Shown here in pieces: positions 7,651 through 14,562 of a stretch of DNA of 15,916 nucleotides (position 1 is the stretch's first letter; every line of letters begins with the position of its first letter). The notes beneath the pieces were generated by a model. It saw nothing but the letters and a program-made list of their open reading frames with translations, did not search any database and was not told where the DNA came from. A program made the translations under genes and the position numbers. Location of the stretch: the NCBI GenBank assembly GCA_048497495.1, contig JAFHCF010000172.1, positions 1 to 15,916 on the forward strand, given 5' to 3'. Source of the stretch: JAFHCF01 sp048497495 (GTDB taxonomy: Bacteria > Pseudomonadota > Alphaproteobacteria > Rhizobiales > Ancalomicrobiaceae).

Positions 7651-8427
7651 ATGGCCAACATCGAGATCTCCGGCGTCTCCAAGATCTACACCGACAAGGC
7701 GCGCGGCCGCGAAGTCACGGCGCTCGCCGACGTGTCGCTCTCGGTCAAGCGCAACGATCTGGTCTGCCTGCTCGGGCCGTCGGGCTGCGGCAAATCGACC
7801 TTGCTCAACATGATCGCCGGCTTCGAGAAGCCGACGACGGGCACCATCACCGTCGATGGCCAGCCGGTCACCGGCCCCGGCTCCGATCGCGGCGTGGTGT
7901 TTCAGCAACCGAACCTGATGCCGTGGCTGCCCGTGTGGGAGAACGTCGCCTTCCATCTCAGGATGCGCGGCGCCATGGCGACCGTTCGGCGCGAACAGGC
8001 GCAGATCTACATCGATCTGGTCGGCCTCACCGGCTTCGAGAACCACTACCCGTCCGAACTCTCCGGCGGCATGAACCAGCGCGTCGGCATCGCCCGGGCG
8101 CTGCTGATGAACCCCGGCGTGATCCTGATGGACGAGCCCTTCGGGGCGCTCGACGAACAGACGCGCATGGACATGCAGAACGAATTGGTACGGATCTGGG
8201 AGCGCAGCCAGGGAACCATCGTCTTCGTCACCCACGGCATCGACGAGGCGCTGACGCTGGGCACTCACGTCGTCGTCATGTCGGCTCGGCCGGGGCGGAT
8301 CGCCGAGATCCTGCCGATCGACATCCCGCGTCCTCGCGACATCACGGGCGCGCAGTTCAACGACGTGAAGCGCCATATTCTCCATCTGCTCCGGCCGGAG
8401 CGCGAAGCCGTCGCGGCCTCGGCCTGA
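7651..8427 (+). CDS. ABC transporter ATP-binding protein (SsuB/TauB-like)
   Basis: This 258-residue cytoplasmic ATPase powers the importer encoded just upstream. All motifs are intact: Walker A GPSGCGKST (42-50), Q-loop Gln85 in VVFQQPNLMPWL, ABC signature LSGGM (137-141), Walker B VILMDEP (157-163) with catalytic Glu162, D-loop GALDEQ, and switch His195 in FVTHGIDEA. The PNLMPWL element after the Q-loop is typical of the nitrate/sulfonate/taurine ATPases and differs from the PotA-type NYALFPHMT of the partial ATPase at 1-360, so the two belong to different transporters. The start is 3 nt after the permease stop, which implies translational coupling. Confidence 0.95.
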   Translation: MANIEISGVSKIYTDKARGREVTALADVSLSVKRNDLVCLLGPSGCGKSTLLNMIAGFEKPTTGTITVDGQPVTGPGSDRGVVFQQPNLMPWLPVWENVAFHLRMRGAMATVRREQAQIYIDLVGLTGFENHYPSELSGGMNQRVGIARALLMNPGVILMDEPFGALDEQTRMDMQNELVRIWERSQGTIVFVTHGIDEALTLGTHVVVMSARPGRIAEILPIDIPRPRDITGAQFNDVKRHILHLLRPEREAVAASA

Positions 8428-8455
8428 TCCCCCTCCCCCGAACTCGGAAGCACAG

Positions 8456-9184
8456 ATGTCCCGACGCGTCCTTCTCGGCATGCTCACGCCGTCCTCCAAT
8501 ACGATACTCGAGCCGGTGACCCAGGCGATGGTGGCGGGCCTGCCGGAGGTCTCCGCCCATTTCGGCCGCTTCAAGGTGACCGAGATCGCCTTGACGCCGA
8601 CCGCGCTGGCGCAATTCGACGACAGTGAGATCCTGCGCGCAGCCGAACTCCTCGCCCACGCCAAGGTCGACGTCATCGCCTGGAACGGCACGTCGTCGGG
8701 CTGGCTCGGCTTCGACGCCGACGAACGGTTGATCGAGCGCATCCGGTCGGCGACCGGCATCGCCGCCACCACCTCGATGCTGGCGCTGAACGAGATCCTC
8801 GAAGGGCGCGCCGTGCGACGCCTCGGCTACGTCACGCCCTACCTCGACGACGTCCAGTCGCGGATCGTTACCAACTACGACGGTCTGGGCATCCGATGCG
8901 GCGCAGAGCGCCATCTCGGTATTCGCGACAACTTCGCCTTCTCCGAGGTCGATGCCGCGACGATCGAGGGTATGATCCGGGCCGTCGCCGAGGCGCGACC
9001 GGAGGCGATCGCGGTGATCTGCACCAACCTGCGCTGTGCCCCGCTGGTCGAGGCCCTGGAACGCGAACTCGGTGTGCCGATCTACGATTCGATCGCCACC
9101 GTGGTGTGGAAGAGTTTGAAGATGGCCGGTGTCGACCCGGCTCGGGTCGAGGGCTGGGGGTCGCTGTTCCGCGACGTCGCCTGA
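8456..9184 (+). CDS. Arylmalonate decarboxylase / maleate isomerase-like protein (Asp/Glu racemase fold)
   Basis: This 242-residue cytoplasmic enzyme has the two-domain Asp/Glu racemase fold. It opens with LLGMLTPSSNTILEP, the N-terminal motif of the maleate isomerase/AMDase branch. Maleate isomerases use two cysteines. Here the first is replaced by Gly78 in WNGTSSGW while the second, Cys189 in VICTNLRC, remains. The residues Gly78-Thr79-Ser80, Tyr129 (TPYLDDV) and Cys189 match Gly74-Thr75-Ser76, Tyr126 and Cys188 of Bordetella arylmalonate decarboxylase, where Thr, Ser and Tyr hold the leaving carboxylate. The ending WGSLF also fits that group. GGAAG lies 5 nt before the ATG. It follows the transporter genes by 28 nt and precedes the second amidase. 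A decarboxylase of a malonate-type acid is the best inference; isomerase or racemase activity is less likely with one cysteine. Confidence 0.88.
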   Translation: MSRRVLLGMLTPSSNTILEPVTQAMVAGLPEVSAHFGRFKVTEIALTPTALAQFDDSEILRAAELLAHAKVDVIAWNGTSSGWLGFDADERLIERIRSATGIAATTSMLALNEILEGRAVRRLGYVTPYLDDVQSRIVTNYDGLGIRCGAERHLGIRDNFAFSEVDAATIEGMIRAVAEARPEAIAVICTNLRCAPLVEALERELGVPIYDSIATVVWKSLKMAGVDPARVEGWGSLFRDVA

Positions 9185-9243
9185 ACGGGATCGAGATGTG
9201 CGGAGCCCGGACCGGGCACCGCGGGACGTGGAGCCGCTCGGCG

Positions 9244-10674
9244 ATGACGAGGTTCGAACCCACCGCGCTCGACATCGCCGTCGCCGTCCGCGCCGGGCGC
9301 GAGAGCGCAGCATCGGTGGCGGAAGCGGCGATCGCCCGGATCGAAGCGGCGCACGATCTCGTCGCCATCGTCGGCTTCGACGCCGAGCCGGTCCGCGCCG
9401 AGGCCGCCGCGATCGACGGCCGTGTTGCGGCAGGCGAGGACCTGCCGCTCGCCGGCGTTCCCGTCGCCATCAAGGACACGATCTGGGTCGCCGGGCGCCG
9501 GGTGACGCAAGGGTCGCTGCTCTTCGCCGACTTCGTCGCGCCCGCCGATGCGATCGCGGTGGAGCGGCTGCGCCGGGCGGGCGCGGTCGTCGTCGGCATG
9601 GCCAACACGTCGGAATTCGCCTGCAAAGGCCTCACGAGCAACCGGATCTGGGGCACGACGCGCCATCCGATGGATGCCGCGCTCACCCCCGGCGGATCGT
9701 CCGGCGGCCCGTCGACGGCGGTCGCCGGCGGCTTGGTGCCGCTGGCGCTGGGCACCGACGCCGGCGGGTCGAGCCGCCGACCGCCGGCGCACGTCGGCGC
9801 GGTCGGTTTCAAGCCGTCCTTCGGCGCCATCCCCCATATGCCGGGCTTCGCCCTCCCCGTTCCTGGCATCGAATGTCTGGCGCCGATCACCCGGACGGTT
9901 GCGGATGCGGCCGCGATGTTCGCGGCGATCCGCGGCCCCGACCCGCGCGATCCGGATTCGCTGATGGCGGGACTCGCCGACGACTGCCCGCCCGAGGCCC
10001 TGCGGATCGCCTTCTCGCCGTGCTTCGGCCTCACCACGCCGGTCGACCAAGAAGTCGAGGGGGGGATCGAGCGGGCGGTCGAGGCGCTCCGCCGGGCCGG
10101 CTTTGCAGTCGAGCGTCGAGACCCGCCGTGGCCGGCGGGTGTCGACGAGGCGACGCTGATGCCGCTCCAACACGCCGGCTTGGCGGCGCTGTTCGGCGCG
10201 GAGTTCGCCCGCGACCCCGACCGGTTCGATCCCGACATCGCCGTGCAGATCGAGCGCGGCCTGTCGCTCGATGCGGCGACCGTCGCCCGCGCCCGCATCA
10301 CCGCCCGCGAGGTCGCGCTGGCGCTGGCGGGCTTCTTCACGCAGGTCGATCTGCTGATCGGCCCGACCGTGCCCTGCCTCGCCTGGCGTGCCGATCGGCT
10401 GGGGCCGGAGACCATCGGCGGCGTCGCGGTGGCGCCGCGGGCGCACGCCGCCTTCACGCCGCTGTTCAATCACGCCGGCTGTCCGGCGATCTCGATCCCC
10501 GCTGGACGGGGACGGGCACGCCTCCCCTTCGGCCTGCAGATGGTGGGGCCGCGCGGTCACGACGACCGGCTGCTGGCGGCAGCGGCGCGGGCCGAGGTGA
10601 TCTTCGCCGACCAGGGACTCTGGGACGGCGGCGGCATAGCCTCGGCATCGAGCGCACCGGAGGGCAGGTCGTGA
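9244..10674 (+). CDS. Amidase-signature family hydrolase (second of two)
   Basis: This 476-residue amidase has the catalytic triad Lys77 (GVPVAIKDTI), Ser152 (TPGGSSGGPS) and Ser176 (GTDAGGSSRRPPAHVG), with the same 75- and 24-residue spacings as the amidase at 517-1932. The two differ widely outside these motifs, so they are not a recent duplication, and their substrates probably differ. This copy has SSRRPPAHVG where many relatives have SIRxPAxxCG. The start is uncertain: ATG 9244 gives the usual short N-terminus and has GGAG about 10 nt upstream, while ATG 9196 in the same frame follows GGGA by 5 nt and would add 16 residues. The stop overlaps the GTG of the racemase-like gene (GTGA). Its place between two racemase-fold genes suggests it supplies or consumes their acid. 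Confidence 0.92.
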   Translation: MTRFEPTALDIAVAVRAGRESAASVAEAAIARIEAAHDLVAIVGFDAEPVRAEAAAIDGRVAAGEDLPLAGVPVAIKDTIWVAGRRVTQGSLLFADFVAPADAIAVERLRRAGAVVVGMANTSEFACKGLTSNRIWGTTRHPMDAALTPGGSSGGPSTAVAGGLVPLALGTDAGGSSRRPPAHVGAVGFKPSFGAIPHMPGFALPVPGIECLAPITRTVADAAAMFAAIRGPDPRDPDSLMAGLADDCPPEALRIAFSPCFGLTTPVDQEVEGGIERAVEALRRAGFAVERRDPPWPAGVDEATLMPLQHAGLAALFGAEFARDPDRFDPDIAVQIERGLSLDAATVARARITAREVALALAGFFTQVDLLIGPTVPCLAWRADRLGPETIGGVAVAPRAHAAFTPLFNHAGCPAISIPAGRGRARLPFGLQMVGPRGHDDRLLAAAARAEVIFADQGLWDGGGIASASSAPEGRS

Positions 10675-11414
10675 AGATCCTCGTCGCCAATCCCAACACC
10701 ACCGCGAGTGTCACCGAACGCCTGTTGGCGGTCGGCCGCAGGGCGGCGGCGCCCGGCACGGAACTGATCGGCCACACCGCTCCTCGCGGCGTACCCTACG
10801 TGTCCAGCCGGGCCGAGGCGCAGATCGCCGGTGCCGTGCTGCTCGAGACGATCGCCGAGGCCGGCGACACGATCGATGCGGTGATCGTCGCGGCCTTCGG
10901 CGACCCCGGTCTCCATGCCGCCCGCGAATTGTTCGATCTGCCCATCGTCGGCTATTCCGAAGCGGCCATGCTGACCGCCCTGATGCTCGGCCGGCGCTTT
11001 TCGGTGGTCACCTTCGCCAGCGCCCTCGAGGCCTGGTACGCCGAGACGATCGATCTGCACGGGCTCACCGGGCGATCGGCGGGCGTGCGCTGCGCCGATC
11101 GCGCCTTCGCCAGTCTCGACGGCGTTCAGGCCGAGATGGAGGACCGCTTGGTCGAACTGGCGCGCCGCGCGGTGGAAGACGACGGGGCCGACGTCGTCGT
11201 GCTCGGCGGAGCGCCGCTCGCCGGCCTCGCCGCACGGGTGCGCGACCGTGTTCCCGTGCCTTGCGTCGACGCCATGGTCGCCGCCGTCAAGCAGGCCGAA
11301 GCGCTGGTCACGCTCGATCCGGCCGCCCCGACCGCCGGCCGTTTCCGCCGCCCCCCGGGCAAGCCGAGCATCGGCCTGCCGCCGGCGCTCGCCGCACGGA
11401 TCGCCGGCGACTGA
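10671..11414 (+). CDS. Asp/Glu/hydantoin racemase-family protein lacking both catalytic cysteines
   Basis: This 247-residue protein is recognisably of the hydantoin/allantoin racemase family: the start KILVANPNTTASVTERL, the AFGDPGLHAARE segment after strand four, and VVVLGGAPLAGLA late in the protein. Active members carry cysteines in ACFGDPGL and in LGCAG. Here these are Ala75 (AAFGDPGL) and Gly180 (LGGAP), so both proton-transfer cysteines are missing; the codons GCC and GGA are clear in the DNA. The only cysteines are Cys141 and Cys198. The frame is otherwise intact, so the gene is not decayed. The GTG start overlaps the amidase stop by 4 nt, with GGAGGG 6 nt upstream. It may bind a substrate without racemising it, or use another chemistry. 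It is the last gene of the transporter operon. Confidence 0.88.
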   Translation: MKILVANPNTTASVTERLLAVGRRAAAPGTELIGHTAPRGVPYVSSRAEAQIAGAVLLETIAEAGDTIDAVIVAAFGDPGLHAARELFDLPIVGYSEAAMLTALMLGRRFSVVTFASALEAWYAETIDLHGLTGRSAGVRCADRAFASLDGVQAEMEDRLVELARRAVEDDGADVVVLGGAPLAGLAARVRDRVPVPCVDAMVAAVKQAEALVTLDPAAPTAGRFRRPPGKPSIGLPPALAARIAGD

Positions 11415-11494
11415 GCGGGGCGTTTCTCGGTGTCGGGACCCTCAAATCACCTCTGCGTGGCGAGTTCTGATCTGGTTGATGCACTGCAATCTAG
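11415..11494. other. Short gene-free stretch between racemase-like gene and TetR remnant
   Basis: No coding frame, terminator hairpin or clear promoter could be supported here. The second half, from about 11465, is less GC-rich than its neighbours. A TAG at 11492-11494 closes the TetR frame upstream, so no DNA-binding domain can be encoded in this space. Confidence 0.5.
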
Positions 11495-11812
11495 TTTGCC
11501 GAATGGGCGAAAATTCGCGCCGATCGACGCGCGCGCGTCGATACGGCGCTACGCGACAGTCTCGTCCCGGCGATACAGCGCCTCCACGTCGCCTTGGACG
11601 CCATCTGGCGCGGTTTCTTCCACCAGAACGATCTCTCCGCAGGCAACGTCGACACGCTGCTCAACATGACGCTCTGCCTCATGCGTGGCATGGCGGTGCA
11701 GGCGGTGCTGCGCAACGACCCGCTCTATTACCGGGACATGCTCGCGACCTGGAAGAGGATCCTGCCGGTCTACGTCCGTTCACAGACCGTCGCGGTCGAG
11801 GAGAAGATCTGA
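11495..11812 (+). pseudogene. TetR-family regulator remnant, C-terminal ligand domain only
   Basis: The open frame from 11495 (after TAG 11492-11494) to TGA 11810-11812 encodes about 105 residues that read like the C-terminal half of a TetR-family regulator: FAEWAKIRARDRRARVDTAL, then LMRGMAVQAVLRNDPLYYRD and MLATWKRILPVYVR at the end. The N-terminal helix-turn-helix, which should be about 60 residues near the start, is absent and there is no room for it after the racemase gene stop at 11414. No good start codon with a ribosome site is seen; TTG 11594 is the only listed start-like codon deep inside. I therefore read it as a 5'-deleted gene. It lies just upstream of the GlxA-like regulator (4 nt before an ATG), so the two were probably once an operon. 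A real short protein is possible but unlikely. Confidence 0.7.
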
Positions 11813-11872
11813 GCCATGACAACCCCGTTCGTCGTCGGCTAGACCCATGAGAGATCGGAGCGGCGACGCGTC

Positions 11873-12790
11873 GTGCTCGGCATCGTGCTGCTCCCCGGTT
11901 TCACCCTGCTGTCCTATTCGGCGCTGAACGACGTGCTGCGCCACGGTTGCGATCGGGGCGCGGAGAGCCGGGTCGACTTCGACTGCCGGATCCCCGGCAG
12001 CGCGCCGGTGCGTTCGAGCTGTGGGGTCGAGGTCGTCCCCACTGCCCCGCTCCCCGCCGCCGAGGCCTGTGATCTGGTCGCCGTGCTCGGTGGCCGCGAG
12101 GCGACAGCGTTGGCCGGGCGCGGCGCCATCATCGACGGACTGCGGCTGGCGGATGCCCGCGTCGCGACACTGGTCGGTAGCGGCTCGGGTCTGTTCCCGC
12201 TGATCGAGGCGGGGTTCTTCGACGACGCGCCCTGCGCCACCGACTGGTACGGTGAGTGCGACGGCGATCTGCGCTTCGCCGGCGTCGAGGCGGTCACCGG
12301 CCGCGATCTCGTGGTGGCCGAGCGGCGGGTGAGTTGCGCCGGCGGCGCCGCAGCGCTGGTGCTCGGCAACTGGCTGATCGAGTGCCACTGCGGCCCGTCG
12401 CGTGCGGCCGGCACCATGGCGAAGGCGCTCGTTGCCGCCGTGCCGGCACCGATCTCATCCCACGACGACGGTGGCGAGGCCGCCCGCGATCCGCGCGTGC
12501 GCCGTGCCCTCGGCCTGATCGCGCGCAATCTCGCCCGGCCGATGCGCGTCGAGGCGATCGCCGCCGCCGTCGGCCTCTCGAAGCGGCAGCTCGAGCGGGT
12601 GTTCCATCAGTTGGTCGGCCGCAGCGTCCAGCAATATTCGCACGACCTGCGGATCGGCTTCGGGCTCTGGCTGCTCGTCAAGACCACCAAGTCGATCACC
12701 GACGTGGCGCTCGAGGCCGGCTTCTCCGACGGTTCGCATTTCAACCGGTTGTTCCGGACCGCCTACGGCATGGTGCCGTCGGAGGTGTGA
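11873..12790 (+). CDS. GlxA-like transcriptional regulator (DJ-1/PfpI domain plus AraC helix-turn-helix), disturbed 5' end
   Basis: This 305-residue regulator has an N-terminal DJ-1/PfpI ligand domain (about 1-195; LGIVLLPGFTLLSYSALNDV, then DLVAVLGG, SGSGLFPLIEAGFF and a CAGGAAALVLGNWLIE helix) and a C-terminal AraC domain (about 212-304) with both helix-turn-helix units: EAIAAAVGLSKRQLERVFHQ and ITDVALEAGFSDGSHFNRLF. The nucleophile-elbow Cys of catalytic DJ-1 members is not present (SGSG), as usual for regulators. Related proteins control glycine betaine, carnitine, arginine or opine use. ATG 11816 would give a normal N-terminus in the same frame, but TAG at 11840-11842 interrupts it after eight codons (MTTPFVVG). 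Translation would need GTG 11873, whose nearest GGAG is about 12 nt away, a weak site. The fold begins right at that GTG, so function may survive. It lies opposite the flavoprotein operon. Confidence 0.82.
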   Translation: MLGIVLLPGFTLLSYSALNDVLRHGCDRGAESRVDFDCRIPGSAPVRSSCGVEVVPTAPLPAAEACDLVAVLGGREATALAGRGAIIDGLRLADARVATLVGSGSGLFPLIEAGFFDDAPCATDWYGECDGDLRFAGVEAVTGRDLVVAERRVSCAGGAAALVLGNWLIECHCGPSRAAGTMAKALVAAVPAPISSHDDGGEAARDPRVRRALGLIARNLARPMRVEAIAAAVGLSKRQLERVFHQLVGRSVQQYSHDLRIGFGLWLLVKTTKSITDVALEAGFSDGSHFNRLFRTAYGMVPSEV

Positions 12791-13071
12791 ATCGGCGTGG
12801 GGTCTGCGGGCCGATCGGCGCGACAAGTCTCTGAAACCGCATGACACGGCGGGGTCAATCCTTGGTGCTGTTTCACAGGTGAAAGCGGAGAAACCGCGGA
12901 CCGGAGCGTCGCGATGACGGCTTTCACCCTCCGCGGTCGCGCGACTTCGCTCTCCCACACCGAACATGACGCTGCGGCATGCCCCAAAACGCCGAAGACG
13001 GCGCGGCCGTCGCCGGCCCGCCGTCTTCGCGATCTCCTCCGCGGCCTCTCCACGAGGCCACGCCACCTGCC
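12791..13071. other. Convergent intergenic region with several inverted repeats
   Basis: No gene is supported here, but it holds structure. TTTCACAGGTGAAA at 12871-12884 is a 6-bp-arm palindrome. GGTGAAAGC (12878-12886) pairs with GCTTTCACC (12920-12928), and ACCGCGGA (12893-12900) pairs with TCCGCGGT (12930-12937), interleaved with the former. GAAACCGC is directly repeated at 12833-12840 and 12890-12897. The terminator candidate is listed separately. Whether the repeats act as RNA or as a protein site cannot be told. Confidence 0.45.
12983..13029 (-). terminator. Candidate intrinsic terminator of the RidA/flavoprotein operon
   Basis: CGCCGTCTTCG (13019-13029) and CGAAGACGGCG (12993-13003) are perfect 11-bp complements. 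The 15-nt middle has a further GGCC/GGCC pairing at 13005-13008 and 13015-13018, so the hairpin is long and GC-rich. Reading the minus strand, it is followed within a few bases by TTTT (in GGCGTTTTGG), a short T-tract. It lies about 43 nt after the RidA stop at 13072. The tract is short, so termination may be partial. Confidence 0.55.
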
Positions 13072-13422
13072 TCACGCCGGCTTTGTCGCCGTGACCACCA
13101 CCTCGATCATCGCGCCGCCGCCGAGATCGGCGACGCCGACGGTGGCGCGGGTCGGCAGGGCGTCGCCGAAGAAGGCCGTCCAGGCGGCATCCATCTCTTT
13201 CTTCTCGGAGAGATCGGTCACGTAGATCGAGGCCTGCACGATGTGCGAGGCGTCGGTGCCCGCCTGCTCGAGCCAGCCGGCGATCTTGCCGAGGATGTTG
13301 GTCGTCTGCTCGCCCATAGAGACGGACGTGTCGTCGGCGATCGTGCCGCCGAGGAAGACGAAGCCGTTCGCCTCGACGGCGCGGTGCATGATCGGCGTGC
13401 GGATGCTGCGGGTGATGGTCAT
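13072..13422 (-). CDS. RidA-family (YjgF/UK114) enamine/imine deaminase
   Basis: This 116-residue protein would form the usual trimer with active sites between subunits. It hydrolyses reactive 2-imino or enamine acids, sparing PLP and flavin enzymes from damage. The family hallmarks are present: Arg92 in PTRATVGVADLGGGA and Glu107 in MIEVVVTA, equal to Arg105 and Glu120 of enteric RidA, plus the FVFLGGTIAD strand. The length is slightly short but complete. The ATG at 13422 has only a weak purine-rich upstream site (GAGAAAGAG). It lies 24 nt downstream of the flavoprotein gene in the same direction, so it is probably cotranscribed and would hydrolyse the imine released by that oxidase. It belongs to the wider Rid family, and the exact subgroup cannot be fixed by eye. 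Confidence 0.92.
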   Translation of the reverse strand: MTITRSIRTPIMHRAVEANGFVFLGGTIADDTSVSMGEQTTNILGKIAGWLEQAGTDASHIVQASIYVTDLSEKKEMDAAWTAFFGDALPTRATVGVADLGGGAMIEVVVTATKPA

Positions 13423-13446
13423 CGTGGGTCTCTTTCTCGGGACGGG

Positions 13447-14562
13447 TCAGTGCGGCCGAAAGCGGCCGATGCGGAAATCGGAGATCGGGGTCTGTGACGC
13501 GCCGTCGACGATCGTCTCGGCCACTACTGCGCCGGCGCCCGGGCCGAGCTGGAAGCCGTGCAGCGAGAAACCGAACTGATGGAACAACCCGGCGTGGATT
13601 TCGCTCGGCCCCAGAACCGGCAGGTCGTCGCGCGTCTTCGCCTCGATCCCCGCCCAGGCCCGCACGATCGTCGCTTCGCGCATCACCGGGAACAGATCGA
13701 AGACGGTGCGGGCGCTGATCGAAAGCTTGCGCCAGTCGAGCACCGTCTCGTTGCGGTCTTGATCGGGCATGGCGAGATGTCCGCCGCCGATCAGCACGGT
13801 GCCGTTGGCGAACTGTTTGAACGACAGTTTGCGGCCGCGCAGGATCACGACGGGGTCGATGAAATGTGGCACCCGCGAGGTGATCATCAGCATCGGCGCG
13901 ACCGTCTCGACCGGCACCGGCTCGCCCAGCGCCGCCGCGAGGCGCCCGGCCCAGGCGCCGGCGGCGTTGACCAGGATCGGTGCGGCGAAGGTCTCGGCGC
14001 CGACGTCGATGAGCCACAGATCGTCGTCGCGACGGACGTTGCGCGCCGCCTCGCCCTCGCGCACGATCGCTCCGAGCGCCTCCGCCTTGCGGCGGAAGGC
14101 GGTCGTCGTCCGCGCCGGCAGCGCCGCGCCGTCGCGCCGCGAGACGACGCCGCCGGGGCAGCTATCGGCCACGGCCGGGACCAACCGACGCAGCTCGGTC
14201 GCGTCGATCAGCTCCTCGTGGACGAAGCCGTGGCCCTTCAGTTCGGCGACGCGATCGCGGCAGGCGGCGAGTTCCTCCTCGTCTTCGGCCACCAACACCT
14301 GGCCATGGCTCTCGAAGCCGCAGTCGTCGTCGACGAGATCGCCGATCCGCTCCCAGATGTCCATCGAGCGGATCGACAGCGGGATCTCCGGGAGATGCCG
14401 AGCGAGCTGGCGGACGCCGCCGGCGTTGACGCCCGAGGCGTGCCGGCCGGCGTAGTCCTTCTCGATCAACGCCGGCTTCAGCCCACGCAAGGCGAGATGC
14501 AGCGCGGTCGAGCAACCGTGAATCCCACCCCCCACGACGATGGCGTCGACGAACCGTCTCAT
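13447..14562 (-). CDS. FAD-dependent amine/amino-acid oxidoreductase, HcnC/OoxB-like subunit
   Basis: This 371-residue flavoprotein of the D-amino-acid oxidase family probably oxidises a C-N bond in an amino acid, opine or imino acid. The FAD-binding Rossmann motif VVGGGIHGCSTALHLALRG is at residues 9-27, followed by IEKD. A second FAD contact region with FANGTVLIGGGH sits near 251-262, and the closing HGFQLGPGAGAVVAETI (335-351) is the conserved C-terminal motif. Length and pattern match the catalytic subunits HcnC, OoxB/NoxB and the beta subunit of sarcosine oxidase and D-hydroxyproline dehydrogenase. Its ATG overlaps the stop of the upstream HcnB-like gene (ATGA), so the two are made together. 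No covalent-flavin residue was evident. Substrate is unknown; cyanide production should not be assumed. Confidence 0.9.
   Translation of the reverse strand: MRRFVDAIVVGGGIHGCSTALHLALRGLKPALIEKDYAGRHASGVNAGGVRQLARHLPEIPLSIRSMDIWERIGDLVDDDCGFESHGQVLVAEDEEELAACRDRVAELKGHGFVHEELIDATELRRLVPAVADSCPGGVVSRRDGAALPARTTTAFRRKAEALGAIVREGEAARNVRRDDDLWLIDVGAETFAAPILVNAAGAWAGRLAAALGEPVPVETVAPMLMITSRVPHFIDPVVILRGRKLSFKQFANGTVLIGGGHLAMPDQDRNETVLDWRKLSISARTVFDLFPVMREATIVRAWAGIEAKTRDDLPVLGPSEIHAGLFHQFGFSLHGFQLGPGAGAVVAETIVDGASQTPISDFRIGRFRPH

Noticed and set aside
5794..8772. Very long open frame (about 990 codons) on the minus strand opposite the transporter genes
   Set aside because: It is antisense to three well-conserved ABC transporter genes, has low-complexity His/Arg/Asp-rich sequence and no recognisable domain. 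In DNA this GC-rich the opposite strand often lacks stop codons.
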